From the NCBI RefSeq assembly GCF_000467105.1, contig NZ_BATI01000028.1:62001-126000 (forward strand): a stretch of 64,000 bases of DNA. The letters are read 5' to 3'. Numbering within the stretch: the first letter of the stretch is position 1; every line of letters begins with the position of its first letter. The position numbers and the translations under genes are program-made. This document shows positions 48,905-58,765 of this stretch, in pieces. Source of the stretch: Aquipseudomonas alcaligenes NBRC 14159. Its GTDB lineage: Bacteria > Pseudomonadota > Gammaproteobacteria > Pseudomonadales > Pseudomonadaceae. The notes beneath the pieces were generated by a model. That model was not told the origin of the DNA. It did no database searches and worked only from the letters and a program-made list of their open reading frames with translations.

Positions 48905-51802
48905 TCAGGCCGGCGCGGCGTCGAGACCGGCGAGCAGGACCTCGGCGGGCTGCGGGCGACCGAACAGGTAACCCTGGAAGGTCTGGCAGCCCTGGGCGCT
49001 GAGGAAGGCGAACTGTTCTTCGGTCTCCACGCCCTCGGCCACCACCTTCAGTTCCAGGGCGCCGGCCAGGGCCAGGATGGTTCTGGCGATGGCGGCATCG
49101 TTGGCGTCGGTGAGCAGGTCGTCAACGAACGACTTGTCGATCTTCAGCACGTCCAGCGGCAGGCGCTTGAGGTAGCTGAGCGAGGAGTAGCCGGTGCCGA
49201 AGTCGTCCAGTGAGAAGCGCACGCCTTCCTGGCGCAGGCGTTCCATGCGCGCGATGGTTGCTTCCAGGTCGCTGTGCAGCAGGCTTTCGGTCAGCTCCAG
49301 GCGCAAGCGCGCCGGGTTGGCGTCGTGCCGCGCCAGGGCGGCGATCACCTTGTCGGCGAAGTCGGCCTCGGCGAACTGGCGGGCGCTGACATTGATCGCC
49401 AGGCTCCAGTGGCGGCAGAGCTCGCGTTCGGCCCACCGGCGCAGCTGCTGACAGGCCTGCTCCAGCACCCAGTCGCCGATCGGCAGGATCAGGCCGGTCT
49501 GCTCGGCCAGGGCAATGAACTCCAGCGGTGAGACCATGCCACGCTGCGGATGGCGCCAGCGCAGCAGTGCCTCGACGCCGACCAGCTGGCGCTGCACGTT
49601 GACCAGCGGCTGGTAGTGCAGCTCCAGCTCCTGGCGGGGCAGCGCATTGCGCAGGTCGCGCAGCAGCAGAACGCGGCTGGTGACATCTTCCTGCAGGCGC
49701 GCCTCGAACAGGCACAGGCGGTTGCGCCCGGCTTCCTTGGCCCGGTACAGCGCCATGTCGGCCTGCTTGACCAGCTCTTCCTCCGCTTCGCAGAACGGAT
49801 GCAGCAGCACGGCACCGAGGCTGGCGGTGATCATCACCTCGTTGCCCTGCAGCTCGAAGGGTTGCGCCAGGCTCTCGCGCAGGCGCTCGCTGAACGCTTC
49901 CAGCAGCGTGCGCGCCCGCTCGGCGTCGGTGCCGAGATCGGCCAGGATCAGCACGAACTCGTCGCCACCCAGGCGTGCCGCGCGGTCGTCGTCGCGGATC
50001 TGCTGCTGCAGGCGGCGGGCGACCTGGCGCAGCAGTTCGTCGCCCTGGGCATGGCCCAGGGTGTCGTTGATTTCCTGGAAGTTGTCCAGGTCGAGCAGCA
50101 GCAGGGCGCCTATGTGATGGCTGGCCTGGAGCAGGGCGCGGCGCTGGCCGAGCTGCTCGATCATCAGGCGCCGGTTGGGCAGGCCGGTGAGCGAGTCGTG
50201 CAGCGCCAGGTGCTCGGCCTCCTGTTCGGCCAGCTTGCGCTGCGTGATGTCGGCGCGAATGGCGATGTACTGCACCGGCACGCCATCTTCGCCGATGAAG
50301 GGCACGATGGTGGTGTAGACCCAGTACAGGCTGCCGTCCTTGGCACGGTTGCACACCTCGCCGTTCCACACCTGGCCGCGCGAGATGGTGCGCCACAGGT
50401 CCTGGAAGAAGGTGCGCGGGTGGTGACCGGAGTTGATCAGTTGGTGGGTCCGGCCGATCAGCTCGCTGCGCGAATACTGCGAGATGCTGCAGAACTTGTT
50501 GTTGACCTGGGTGATCACGCCGCGGGCATCGGTGATCGCCACGATCGCATGGGCATCCAGTGCTGCCTTGATATCGCTGACTTCGCGCAGGCTCTTGGCC
50601 AGGTCGCGGCGAGTGCGCTCGCGTTCGGTGGTGTCGGTAACGATGGCCAGCACGCCATTGGCCCTGCCTTCCGCGTCCTTCTCCGGAATCACGCTGGCCA
50701 ATGCCCAGGCCTGCTGGCCCGATGCCGTGAGGTATTCCAGGTCGAAGCCGCTGCGCTCCCCGGACAACGCCTTGAGCAGATACGGCATTGCCTGCTGCTG
50801 GATATCACCGGGCAGAGCATCGGCGATCGGGTTGTTCAGGGCCTCGGCGCTGGAGCGGGTCAGGTGGTTGGCCAGGGCCGGGTTGAGGTAGCGCAGGCGC
50901 AGGGTCGCGTCGAGGCGGGCGATGCCGCTGGGCAGGTTGTGCAGCAGGGTGTTGAGCTCGTGTTCCTGGGTGCGGATGCGCTGCTCGCTGAGGGCCATGC
51001 GCTGGTAGGGCTCGTGTACGCCGGCGAGGAAGATGGCGCGGTAGATGTAGGCATAGGCCACCACCTTGTACAGGTGGCCGAACAGATTGAGGAAGTCGCT
51101 GGCCGTGTGATAGTTGGTGAAGGCCAGCTCGCCGATGCCCATGATCACGCACGAGGTGGCCAGCCACAGGCTGCGCGGGTGGCGCTCGTGGCGGCTGTGC
51201 AGCAGCAGCCACACGGCCAGCGCCAGGTTGGCCGCGCAGATGCCGTATTCGATGTTGGCCTTGAACGGCGTCACGCCCTGGCCGGGAATGAACAGGGCTG
51301 GCAGGTGCTGCAGCGCTTGGGGCGCGCTGAACAGCAGGGTGCCGACGAGGACGAAACTGGCCAGCAGCCAGAGGAGCTTGTCGCCGACCAGGCGTACCCG
51401 CGTGACGATCAGCAGCATGGCCAGCACTTCCAGAATGCGGCCGCACAGCCAGTAGAAGATGCCCAGCTGGGTGCTGCTGTCGATCAGCAGCGACGGCATG
51501 CCGGGGAAGGTGATGGCATGCAGCATGTCCACCCCGGCGACGGCCGTGAAGCCGAACACCAGCACCTTGGCCATGTCCTGGTGCTCGTCGGTGAGGGTGT
51601 TCCAGGCCATGGTCACGACCATCAGCGACACCAGCACGGCGAACATCTCCAGCAGCAGGTGCACCGTCGGGTAGTCCTGCGGGCGCTCGGTGAACAGCTG
51701 CACCGGCGGCATGGACAGCGCCAGCAGCATCAGCAGGGCGGCGCCTGCACTGGTCAGGATGAAATGGCGCAGGTGACGGCTGTGGTCGTAGTGGGTATCC
51801 AA
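48905..51802 (-). CDS. MASE3-PAS-PAS-GGDEF-EAL cyclic-di-GMP protein
   Basis: 965 residues. An N-terminal MASE3 membrane domain of about eight segments (about 10-255) is followed by PAS 1 (about 275-395) and PAS 2 with PAC (about 405-530). The GGDEF motif is intact at residues 612-616 (RLGGDEF). EAL is intact at 744-746 (GVEALLRW), with the phosphodiesterase residues [21 protein letters not shown] and AEGVETEEQ. Both domains could be active, so the net direction cannot be predicted. The only plausible start is a TTG at 51802, an unusual weak start. Convergent with aidB, 4 bp apart. Confidence 0.92.
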   Translation of the reverse strand: MDTHYDHSRHLRHFILTSAGAALLMLLALSMPPVQLFTERPQDYPTVHLLLEMFAVLVSLMVVTMAWNTLTDEHQDMAKVLVFGFTAVAGVDMLHAITFPGMPSLLIDSSTQLGIFYWLCGRILEVLAMLLIVTRVRLVGDKLLWLLASFVLVGTLLFSAPQALQHLPALFIPGQGVTPFKANIEYGICAANLALAVWLLLHSRHERHPRSLWLATSCVIMGIGELAFTNYHTASDFLNLFGHLYKVVAYAYIYRAIFLAGVHEPYQRMALSEQRIRTQEHELNTLLHNLPSGIARLDATLRLRYLNPALANHLTRSSAEALNNPIADALPGDIQQQAMPYLLKALSGERSGFDLEYLTASGQQAWALASVIPEKDAEGRANGVLAIVTDTTERERTRRDLAKSLREVSDIKAALDAHAIVAITDARGVITQVNNKFCSISQYSRSELIGRTHQLINSGHHPRTFFQDLWRTISRGQVWNGEVCNRAKDGSLYWVYTTIVPFIGEDGVPVQYIAIRADITQRKLAEQEAEHLALHDSLTGLPNRRLMIEQLGQRRALLQASHHIGALLLLDLDNFQEINDTLGHAQGDELLRQVARRLQQQIRDDDRAARLGGDEFVLILADLGTDAERARTLLEAFSERLRESLAQPFELQGNEVMITASLGAVLLHPFCEAEEELVKQADMALYRAKEAGRNRLCLFEARLQEDVTSRVLLLRDLRNALPRQELELHYQPLVNVQRQLVGVEALLRWRHPQRGMVSPLEFIALAEQTGLILPIGDWVLEQACQQLRRWAERELCRHWSLAINVSARQFAEADFADKVIAALARHDANPARLRLELTESLLHSDLEATIARMERLRQEGVRFSLDDFGTGYSSLSYLKRLPLDVLKIDKSFVDDLLTDANDAAIARTILALAGALELKVVAEGVETEEQFAFLSAQGCQTFQGYLFGRPQPAEVLLAGLDAAPA

Positions 51803-51831
51803 GATGCTTCGTCTGTCCTGAGGTGGCCGCT

Positions 51832-52509
51832 TCAGTATGTGGTGTCGCGGCGATTCTGCCAGCGCCAGTACAGCAGGTAGACCAGCGCCAGGCTGGCGGC
51901 CAGGGCGCTGGCGCCGAGCAGTGCGCGGTAGTGCCAGTGGGCATAGCCCAGCCCGCCGAGGATGCCGCCGCCGATGAAGCCGCCGATCAGGATCAGGTAC
52001 AGCAGGATGCGCCGGCGGTCCGCCGACTGCCCGCGCAGCTTGAGGCCGAGCATGATGCCTAGGTCGGTGAACAGCCCGGTGACGTGAGTGGTGCGCACCA
52101 CCGCGCCGCTGTAGGTGCTGGTCATGGCGTTCTGCAGGCCGCAGGCGGCCGAGGCCAGGTAATGGCCGAAGTCGTTGCCGCGCTCCAGCATCAGCATCGC
52201 CAGCAGCAGGGCCAGGCTTTCCGCCAGCAGTGCCACGCCATAGCGGCGGCCGAGCTTGAGCGACTGGTGGCCGATCACGCAGCCGCTGATGGCTGCGCCG
52301 AGCACGAAGCTGAGCAGGATCAGCAGCAGGTGCAGGGCCGCGCCGGTGTCGCCCTGGGCCAGCTCCACGCCAAGCAGGCTGGAGCTGCCGGACAGGTGCG
52401 AGACACCCTGGTGGTTGAAGCCGAGCAGTGCTATGGCGTTTACGCTGCCGGCGATCAGCGCCAGGCAGAAGCCGCCGATTTCCACCCAGCGTGGCAGTTG
52501 ATTGATCAT
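51832..52509 (-). CDS. YoaK/DUF1275 family membrane protein
   Basis: 225 residues, about six membrane segments. The DUF1275 pattern shows in [51 protein letters not shown] and a basic C-terminus. Families of this type are probable small transporters with no proved substrate. It sits 30 bp past the TTG of the c-di-GMP gene and may be its upstream operon partner. Confidence 0.87.
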   Translation of the reverse strand: MINQLPRWVEIGGFCLALIAGSVNAIALLGFNHQGVSHLSGSSSLLGVELAQGDTGAALHLLLILLSFVLGAAISGCVIGHQSLKLGRRYGVALLAESLALLLAMLMLERGNDFGHYLASAACGLQNAMTSTYSGAVVRTTHVTGLFTDLGIMLGLKLRGQSADRRRILLYLILIGGFIGGGILGGLGYAHWHYRALLGASALAASLALVYLLYWRWQNRRDTTY

Positions 52510-52579
52510 GGCGAGACGTCCCCCCGGCGCGTCGTTACCTGCTGTTATGCCGCAATCGCCGCCGTCGCGCCATCCATCC

Positions 52580-53734
52580 TTAGGAGAACACCCGTCGCGT
52601 CAGCGGCAGGGCGCCGAATGCGGCCACCACGAACAGACTGGCCGCCAGGCATAGGGCCAGCGGCAGGCCCTGCGGGCCGATGCCCATCAGCGCGCCACTG
52701 AGCAGCGGGCCGAGCAGGCTGCCGACACCCCACAGCATGCCCACGCAGGCGTTGGCGGTGACCAGGTCGGGGCCGCGGAAATGCTGGCCGATCAGCACCA
52801 GGGCCAGGGTGTAGATGCCGCCGGCGGCGGCGCCGAGGATCGTCAGGGCCGGCCACAGCAGTTCGCGCTGCTCGATCAGCCAGGGCAGCGCCAGGCCGAT
52901 GGCCAGGGTCACCAGGCCGCAGGCCAGGTGCAGGGCGCGCCGTTCGACGCGGTCGGAGAGCCAGCCCAGAGGTACCTGGCAAAGCATGTCGCCACCGAGG
53001 ATCACGCTGGCCATCAGTGCCGCCACGCCGACGGCCCAGCCATGCCCGCTGGCATACACCGGGAACAGCGACAGCACCACCGCATCGAAGAAGGCGAAGA
53101 ACAGCACGCCCAGGCACAGCGCCGGGGCGACGCGGACGAAGCCGAGCAGGGAGAAGCGCCGTGGCGCTTCCTCCGCCGTCTCCGACCAGTCCGCCGGCAG
53201 GCTGTGCCAGACCAGCGCCAGGGCCACCAGGTTGGCGGCCACCACCAGCAGCACCGGCCAGGCGCTGGCGGCACCGAACAGGCTGATCATCGCCGGGCCG
53301 CCGAGCTGGCAGCCGGTGAAGCAGGCGGCGTAGAGCGCAACGATCTGGCCGCGCTTGCGCTCGTCGCACAGCTCGTTGACCCAGGACTCGCCGAGGATCA
53401 CCAGCACACCCATGCCGACGCCGAGCAGCAGGCGCGCGCTGGCCAGCAGCGGCAGGCTCGGCTCGGGCAGCAGCAGGGCGGCGCTGGCCAGCAGACACAG
53501 GGCGAAGCAGGCGAGGTACAGCTGGCGGCCGCTGAAACGGCGACACAGGCGACCGACCAGCAGGGCGCCGAGGATCATCCCGGCCGCCGGCATGGCCGAC
53601 AGCGCGCCGATGGCCAGGCTGCCGGCGCCGGCCTGATGCAGACGCAGGGCCACCAGCGGCAGGGTGGCGCCCATGCTCAGGCCGACCACGGACACGGCGA
53701 AGATCAGCACGCCGAGCAGATAGCGAGGGTTCAT
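52580..53734 (-). CDS. MFS transporter
   Basis: 384 residues, 12 predicted membrane segments. MFS loop motif LVGRLCRRFSGRQLYLACF after segment 2, GVGMGVLVILGESWVNELCDERKRG after segment 4, and GWLSDRVERRALHLACGL in the second half. The start at 53734 has GAGAGA upstream; the open frame beyond it is not conserved protein. Substrate unknown; the pattern resembles YcaD/YbjJ-type permeases. Confidence 0.87.
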   Translation of the reverse strand: MNPRYLLGVLIFAVSVVGLSMGATLPLVALRLHQAGAGSLAIGALSAMPAAGMILGALLVGRLCRRFSGRQLYLACFALCLLASAALLLPEPSLPLLASARLLLGVGMGVLVILGESWVNELCDERKRGQIVALYAACFTGCQLGGPAMISLFGAASAWPVLLVVAANLVALALVWHSLPADWSETAEEAPRRFSLLGFVRVAPALCLGVLFFAFFDAVVLSLFPVYASGHGWAVGVAALMASVILGGDMLCQVPLGWLSDRVERRALHLACGLVTLAIGLALPWLIEQRELLWPALTILGAAAGGIYTLALVLIGQHFRGPDLVTANACVGMLWGVGSLLGPLLSGALMGIGPQGLPLALCLAASLFVVAAFGALPLTRRVFS

Positions 53735-54100
53735 GTCTCTCTCCAGCCCGTTTGCGGCCCGGGCGCGGCCAATAAAGCGAAGGTTGCCCACGCCGAGGGG
53801 CGGGACAGGTAACGAGGGCGCGGGGGAGTCGTGGCGCAAGCGCCGGCGTGACTCAGCGGTGGGCGGCGGGAGGCGAGAAGGTGAAGGCGAACAGCACGCT
53901 GCGGCGGCGACGTTGCAGGGCATCACGCGGCCAGGTGCGCGCCAGCAGCCGCGGATCGGGCTGGGCGGAGCAGGGCAGGTGGGCTGACGACGACATTGCA
54001 GGCGGTTTCGCTGGATTCGGCGGGGCGCGCAGTCTAGGGCGCGGGTTGGCCGGGGTCAATGCGCGGCGGACGGGCTGTCTTTTGCCGGCGCATGACGTTA
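53735..54100. other. Intergenic stretch without recognised gene
   Basis: About 365 bp between the MFS start and the cobalamin riboswitch. It must hold both divergent promoters. Short open frames across it have no family features and share the general high-GC bias. No REP element or operator was recognised. Confidence 0.6.
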
Positions 54101-54287
54101 AGGTGGCCGCCGATGGTTCCGCCCCTCGTGGGTGGATGAAAAGGGAACAGGGTGCGGCGCATGTCGCCAATGCCCTGGCTGCCCCCGCAACTGTAAGCGG
54201 CGAGCGAAGCCCACATGCCACTGACCTTCGGGTCGGGAAGGCGGGCGGAGCGTCGAGCCGCGAGCCAGGAGACCTGCCATCGCACCT
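54101..54287 (+). promoter_or_regulatory. Cobalamin (AdoCbl) riboswitch
   Basis: Core sequences in order: GGGAACAGGGTG, CTGCCCCCGCAACTGTAAGC, the B12-box-type GCCACTG, GTCGGGAAGGC, and AGCCAGGAGACCTGCC. The closing helix is visible: AGGTG...CGATGG (54101-54116) pairs with CCATCG-CACCT (54277-54287). It lies 49 bp before the CbiM-like gene. Cobalamin binding should reduce expression. Downstream CCACC (54292-54296) can pair with GGTGG (54312-54316), a possible expression-platform helix. Confidence 0.93.
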
Positions 54288-54335
54288 CCAACCACCTCCA
54301 GATTACCGCGCGGTGGGCGCGGAAAAGGAATCCTC

Positions 54336-55016
54336 ATGCATATCGAACCGGGTGTCGTCGAAGGCGCCAAGATCTTCCTCAGCTATGCCACGGCCGTCGC
54401 CGGCCTGGGCCTGACCGTCAAGCTGGCCCGTGACAGTATTCGCGACAACGGCGGGGCCCTGGCCCTGGCGTTGCGCAGCCTGATTGCCAGCGTTCTGGTG
54501 TTCGGCTTCTTCGAGGTCCTGCCGCATCACCCGGTAGGCGTCTCGGAAGTGCACCTGATCCTCGGCTCGACCCTGCTGCTGCTGTTCGGCGCCGGTGCGG
54601 CGGCCATCGGCCTGGCCGTCGGGCTGCTGATCCAGGGCCTGTTCTTCGCCCAGTTCGACCTGCCGCAGTACGGCATGAACGTCACCACCCTGCTGCTGCC
54701 GCTGTGGGGCATCCACCTGCTGGCCAAGCGCATCATCCCGGCGCGCACCGCCTATGTGGACACCCGCTACACGCAGGCGCTGGCACTGTCCACCGCCTAC
54801 CAGGGCGGCATCGTCGCCTGGGTGGCGTTCTGGGCGTTCTACGGCCACGGCTTCTCCAGCGAGAACCTGGCGTCGGTCGGCAGCTTCGGCCTGGCCTACA
54901 TGAGCGTGGTGCTGCTCGAACCGCTGATCGACCTGGGTGTGCTGGCCGCCGCCAAGGCTCTGTCGCGCTACAGCCAGGGCCCGCTGTTCAACGTGCGCCT
55001 GCACCAGCCGGCCTGA
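54336..55016 (+). CDS. CbiM-like energy-coupling factor permease (cobalt uptake)
   Basis: 226 residues, about six membrane segments. It opens MHIEPGVVEGAKIFLSYATA, where His2 at the N-terminus is the metal ligand in CbiM/NikM proteins; later blocks are GLFFAQFDLPQYGMN and FWAFYGHGFSSENLA. Known CbiM proteins work with CbiN, CbiQ and CbiO; none is encoded next to it. The upstream cobalamin riboswitch strongly supports a role in cobalt supply for B12. Confidence 0.85.
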   Translation: MHIEPGVVEGAKIFLSYATAVAGLGLTVKLARDSIRDNGGALALALRSLIASVLVFGFFEVLPHHPVGVSEVHLILGSTLLLLFGAGAAAIGLAVGLLIQGLFFAQFDLPQYGMNVTTLLLPLWGIHLLAKRIIPARTAYVDTRYTQALALSTAYQGGIVAWVAFWAFYGHGFSSENLASVGSFGLAYMSVVLLEPLIDLGVLAAAKALSRYSQGPLFNVRLHQPA

Positions 55017-55023
55017 CCCTGCC

Positions 55024-55050
55024 GCGCCGGACCGCCTGGCGGTCTGGCGC
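55024..55050 (+). terminator. Hairpin after the CbiM-like gene
   Basis: About 12-13 pairs with one G-U: GCGCCGGACCGCC against GGCGGTCTGGCGC around a minimal loop. It lies in the 61-bp gap between two convergent genes. No T tract follows. Confidence 0.55.
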
Positions 55051-55077
55051 CTCCCTCGCCGGCGCTGGGTGCGTGAC

Positions 55078-55791
55078 TCAGCGCCGCTGCCAGATCATCC
55101 TGCCGGTGTTGCTCTCGGTGATCAGGTAGGGCGTGTCGAAGCGATAGCGCGCCGCCGGCTGGAACTCCGTCGCCCCTTTCAACTGCACCAGCAGCAGGCC
55201 CTGCTCGCTGCGCCAGCGCCCGCTGTAAAGCAGCTCGCCGGGGCGGTCGTAGCTCCATTCGCTGCCGCCAGCCACGCTGCGGCGCCATTGTTCGATGCTG
55301 CCGTCGGCGCGAATGCGCAGGGTGGTGACCGTGGTCAGCGAGGCATATTCCAGGCCCTCGCTGTTGGTCATCTGTTCGTAGACCCAAGTGCCGATCAGCG
55401 CCGGGTCCTGCCGCGGGTCCGCCTGCGGCGGGGCAGTGGCGACCCGCTGGAACAGCGTCTCGCGCAGCAGCGTCTGGCCGCTCTGCGGGTCGCGCGCGGC
55501 CAGGCTGGCGGCGAGCATGTCGTTGGCGTAGTTGGCATTCATGTTGGCCAGCACCTGGCCGGAACCCGGCGCGCTGATCTGCACCTGCAGAGCCTGGCCA
55601 TTGAAGTGGCCGCTGACGCGGAAGCGCTGCTGGTCCTCGATGTACTCGCCTTCCACCTGCTGCCCCTGGCTGCGCAACACCAGCTCCACCGGGCGCTCGT
55701 CGAGGGTGCCCTGGTAGCGCCCGTCGAGATCGGCGGCCAGCAGGGGCGGGCTGATACAGGCAAGCAGGCAGAGAAGCGACAGGGCGCGCAT
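55078..55791 (-). CDS. Hypothetical secreted protein
   Basis: 237 residues, not recognised. Signal peptide ending near LLAADLDG. Beta-rich sequence, DGRYQGTLDERPVELVLRSQ followed by GEYIEDQQRFRVSGHFNGQ, suggests a lipocalin- or barrel-like domain, and GTWVYEQMTNSEGLEYASLT a second one. Predicted periplasmic. Divergent from amn, convergent with the CbiM-like gene. Confidence 0.7.
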   Translation of the reverse strand: MRALSLLCLLACISPPLLAADLDGRYQGTLDERPVELVLRSQGQQVEGEYIEDQQRFRVSGHFNGQALQVQISAPGSGQVLANMNANYANDMLAASLAARDPQSGQTLLRETLFQRVATAPPQADPRQDPALIGTWVYEQMTNSEGLEYASLTTVTTLRIRADGSIEQWRRSVAGGSEWSYDRPGELLYSGRWRSEQGLLLVQLKGATEFQPAARYRFDTPYLITESNTGRMIWQRR

Positions 55792-55925
55792 GTTTAGCTC
55801 CCGGGGTGTCCGAGCTCTAAGCCTAGAAGCTGACGCCCGGCTGTGCCTGCCGGTTGTGTCGGGACTGGCGGGCCACCTGTCGCACGGCGCAAGATAGAGC
55901 CGTTGCCAAGCCAGGAAGCTGTCCC

Positions 55926-57401
55926 GTGACTGTCATGTCGTCTACCGATTTCATCGTCGCCACCACGGCCGAGGAGGCCGTCGATCGCCTCGCCGCCCTG
56001 CATCGCCAGGCCACCGATGCTCTCAGCCTGGCGCTCAAGCGCTACCTCAAGGAGCGCACCCTGCCCGGCGAAACCGAACGCGCGCTGTTCCGCTACCCCG
56101 AGCTGCGTCTGACCTACCTCTGCCAGGGCGAGGTGCCGAGCAGCGTACGCGCCTACGCCAAGGTGCAGGTGCCGGGCACCTACCGCGCCACCGTGACCCA
56201 GCCGCTGGCCTTTCGCGGTTACCTGCTGGATCAGCTGCGGCCGCTGATGGAAGACTTTTCGGTAACGGTCGAGGTCGGCTTCAGCCAGCAGAACATTCCC
56301 TATCCCTATGTGGTCGACCAGGGTGACGAGCTGTCCGGCTCCGGGGTGACCGCCGCCGAGCTGGCACGCGTGTTTCCCAGCACCGACCTGTCCGCCGCCA
56401 CCGATTCGGTGGCTGACGGCCTGTACGGCTGGGGTGACAGCAGCGACCTGCCGCTGGCGCTGTTCGATGCGGCGCGTACCGACTTCTCGCTCAAGCGCAT
56501 CCAGCACTACAGCGGCAGCGACTGGCGCCACGTGCAGCCGTGGATCCTGCTGACCAACTATCACCGCTACGTCGACCAGTTTATCCGCCATGGCCTGGAG
56601 CAGCTGCGCGACAACCCGCGCTTCGTGCGCATGGTGCTACCGGGCAACGTGATCATCGAGCGCGGCACCTCGGAGGAGGATGCCCAGGCGGTGGCCGACG
56701 CAGTGGTCTGGCACCGCTACCAGATGCCGGCCTATCACCTGATCGCCAGCGACGGCCACGGCATCACCCTGGTCAACATCGGCGTCGGTCCGTCCAACGC
56801 CAAGAACATCACCGACCACCTGGCGGTGCTGCGCCCGCACTGCTGGCTGATGATCGGCCACTGCGGCGGCCTGCGTCAGTCGCAGACCATCGGCGACTAT
56901 GTGCTGGCCCACGCCTATATGCGCAGGGACGGCATTCTCGACCGTGTGCTGCCGCCGCACATTCCCATCCCGGCCCTGGCCGAGGTGCAGCAGGCGTTGC
57001 AGGAGGCGGCCGCCAGCGTCACCGGCGAGCGCGGCGAGACCCTGAAGAAGCGCCTGCGCACCGGCACCGTGCTGACCTACGACGACCGCAACTGGGAGCT
57101 GCACTGGGCCCATGAGCGGCCGCTGATCAACCTGTCGCGCGCGGTGGCGGTGGACATGGAGAGCGGCACCATCGCGGCCCAGGGCTATCGCCTGCGGGTG
57201 CCCTACGGCACCCTGCTGTGCGTGTCGGACAAGCCGCTGCACAGCGAGATCAAGCTGCCCGGCTCGGCCACCGGCTTCTACCAGCGCGCGGTCAGCCAGC
57301 ACCTGGCGATCGGCATCGCCGCACTCGACCTGCTGCGCTGCCAGCTCGACTCGCTGCATTCGCGCAAGCTGCGCAGCTTCGACGAGCCGCCGTTCCGCTG
57401 A
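55926..57401 (+). CDS. amn: AMP nucleosidase
   Basis: 491 residues from a GTG at 55926 (7 nt after AGGAAG); the ATG at 55935 is an alternative start giving 488. Matches E. coli Amn in many blocks: ITLVNIGVGPSNAKNITDHL, LMIGHCGGLRQSQTIGDYVL, DDRNWELHWAHERP, VDMESGTIAAQGYRLRVPYG, and the C-terminus HSRKLRSFDEPPFR. Hydrolyses AMP to adenine and ribose-5-phosphate, adjusting the adenylate pool. Confidence 0.96.
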   Translation: MTVMSSTDFIVATTAEEAVDRLAALHRQATDALSLALKRYLKERTLPGETERALFRYPELRLTYLCQGEVPSSVRAYAKVQVPGTYRATVTQPLAFRGYLLDQLRPLMEDFSVTVEVGFSQQNIPYPYVVDQGDELSGSGVTAAELARVFPSTDLSAATDSVADGLYGWGDSSDLPLALFDAARTDFSLKRIQHYSGSDWRHVQPWILLTNYHRYVDQFIRHGLEQLRDNPRFVRMVLPGNVIIERGTSEEDAQAVADAVVWHRYQMPAYHLIASDGHGITLVNIGVGPSNAKNITDHLAVLRPHCWLMIGHCGGLRQSQTIGDYVLAHAYMRRDGILDRVLPPHIPIPALAEVQQALQEAAASVTGERGETLKKRLRTGTVLTYDDRNWELHWAHERPLINLSRAVAVDMESGTIAAQGYRLRVPYGTLLCVSDKPLHSEIKLPGSATGFYQRAVSQHLAIGIAALDLLRCQLDSLHSRKLRSFDEPPFR

Positions 57402-57499
57402 TGCGCTCTGGCGCACATCCAGGGGCTCGGGTCGCGCGGGAGGCGTCCGGCTTGCGTTAGGCTGTGCGCCTTGCGGTCATGACAGGGAGCGTTGCATTC

Positions 57500-58351
57500 A
57501 TGGACCAGGCCAGGAGCCTGCTGCAGGGCCTGTGGGAGCCTTTCAGTTTTCTACCGTTGTTTGGCTACAGTTGCCTCGGCGTCCTGCTGGGCCTGGTTGG
57601 CGGCCTGCTTGTGGCGCTGCAGTTGCAGCGCCGCGGTTGGCTGGGGCGGCGCAAGCGCTGGCATCATTGGCTGCTCAAGCTGTACTTCCTGCTGTTGCCT
57701 GCCGGCGGCGCCTTCCTCGGCCTGCAGGCCGGCCTGCTGTATGGCGGCCAGCAGCAGATCTACCGGCACCTGGACAGTTACGCGCCGCTGGTGCAGGGCG
57801 TCGCCGATGATCTGTGGCGCGATTTCGAGGCTTACCTGCAAGCGCAGAATCAGCAGGCGCTGGTGCAGGAGCTGCAGGCCAGCAGCGTGCAGAGCGTGCT
57901 CAATCATCTGGCTGCGCAGTACCTGCAGGCGGAAATGCTGGCGCGGGCGCCGCTGCTGGAGCAAGCCAGCCTGACCGAGCGCATGGCGTCGGGCCTGCTC
58001 GATCTGCTGCAGGCGGCCATGCTCGAAGAGCTGGTGCGCGACACCGTGGCGCAGCAGGCCGACAAGTACATCGGGGTGGATCGCAAGGTGGTGCTGGCTG
58101 CGCTGGATGCGCGGGTCGAGCAGCTGTTCCAGGCCGACTTCCTGCTCGATCTGCTCAAGCGTCAGATCGGCCAGGTGTTCAAACCTCTGTACCTGTCGCT
58201 GCTGCTGTTCGCCGCGCTGCTGCTGGCCATGATCGCGACGGAGATACTGCTGTCGCGCCGGCTGCGGCAGTGGCACTCAGCGCTACAGCCGACTCTCGCG
58301 CAGCCGCAGATGCAGCAGGGGGAAGGGCCGGTCGGCCCCATCCAGCGCTGA
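57500..58351 (+). CDS. Hypothetical membrane protein
   Basis: 283 residues, not recognised. Two N-terminal membrane segments (about 18-40 and 57-80), a long mostly helical soluble region (about 85-220, with repeated Leu/Gln/Ala-rich helices), and a third segment (about 230-250), then a basic C-terminal tail. The start at 57500 has GGGAG about 9 nt upstream. Its 3' end overlaps the convergent GNAT gene by 69 bp. Confidence 0.7.
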   Translation: MDQARSLLQGLWEPFSFLPLFGYSCLGVLLGLVGGLLVALQLQRRGWLGRRKRWHHWLLKLYFLLLPAGGAFLGLQAGLLYGGQQQIYRHLDSYAPLVQGVADDLWRDFEAYLQAQNQQALVQELQASSVQSVLNHLAAQYLQAEMLARAPLLEQASLTERMASGLLDLLQAAMLEELVRDTVAQQADKYIGVDRKVVLAALDARVEQLFQADFLLDLLKRQIGQVFKPLYLSLLLFAALLLAMIATEILLSRRLRQWHSALQPTLAQPQMQQGEGPVGPIQR

Positions 58352-58765
58352 ACGGCCGATCTGTTCGAAGCCCTGGGCCAGGTAGAAGGCCAGGGCGCCC
58401 GGGTTCTGTTCGTTGACGTCGACCAGGCGTACGCCGTCATGCTCGATGGCGTGGCGCAGCAGTGCCTTGCCCAGGCCGTGGCCGTGCTGTGTCGGGTCGA
58501 CGAAGAGCATTTCCAGGCGATCCTCGGCGGTGCCGCAAAAGCCCAGCACCCGGCCGCGCTCATCGCGCAGGCAGGTCAGGCGCACCAGGTCGAAATACTG
58601 CTCGGCGAGCATGCGCCGGTAGAACTGGATGTCCTCCTCGGCGAGGAAGTGGTGGGTGGCGCGTACCGCCGCCTCCCACACCTGCAGCAGGGCCGGCCGG
58701 TCGGTGCCATCGACCGCGCCCAGGTGCCAGGCCGGGGCGCGGCGCCAGTGCAGCAGTTCGCTCAC
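58283..58765 (-). CDS. GNAT-family N-acetyltransferase
   Basis: 160 residues from a GTG (GTGA overlap with the alcohol dehydrogenase stop). GNAT acetyl-CoA motif QHGHGLGKALLRHAI, preceded by GFCGTAEDRLEMLFVDPT and followed by VDVNEQNPGALAFYLAQGF. Resembles YjaB-type acetyltransferases. The final 69 bp overlap the end of the convergent membrane gene. Substrate unknown. Confidence 0.87.
   Translation of the reverse strand: MSELLHWRRAPAWHLGAVDGTDRPALLQVWEAAVRATHHFLAEEDIQFYRRMLAEQYFDLVRLTCLRDERGRVLGFCGTAEDRLEMLFVDPTQHGHGLGKALLRHAIEHDGVRLVDVNEQNPGALAFYLAQGFEQIGRSALDGADRPFPLLHLRLRESRL

Noticed and set aside
53848..54414. Open frame across the cobalamin riboswitch
   Set aside because: The region is accounted for by the structured RNA; the peptide is low-complexity and unconserved-looking.
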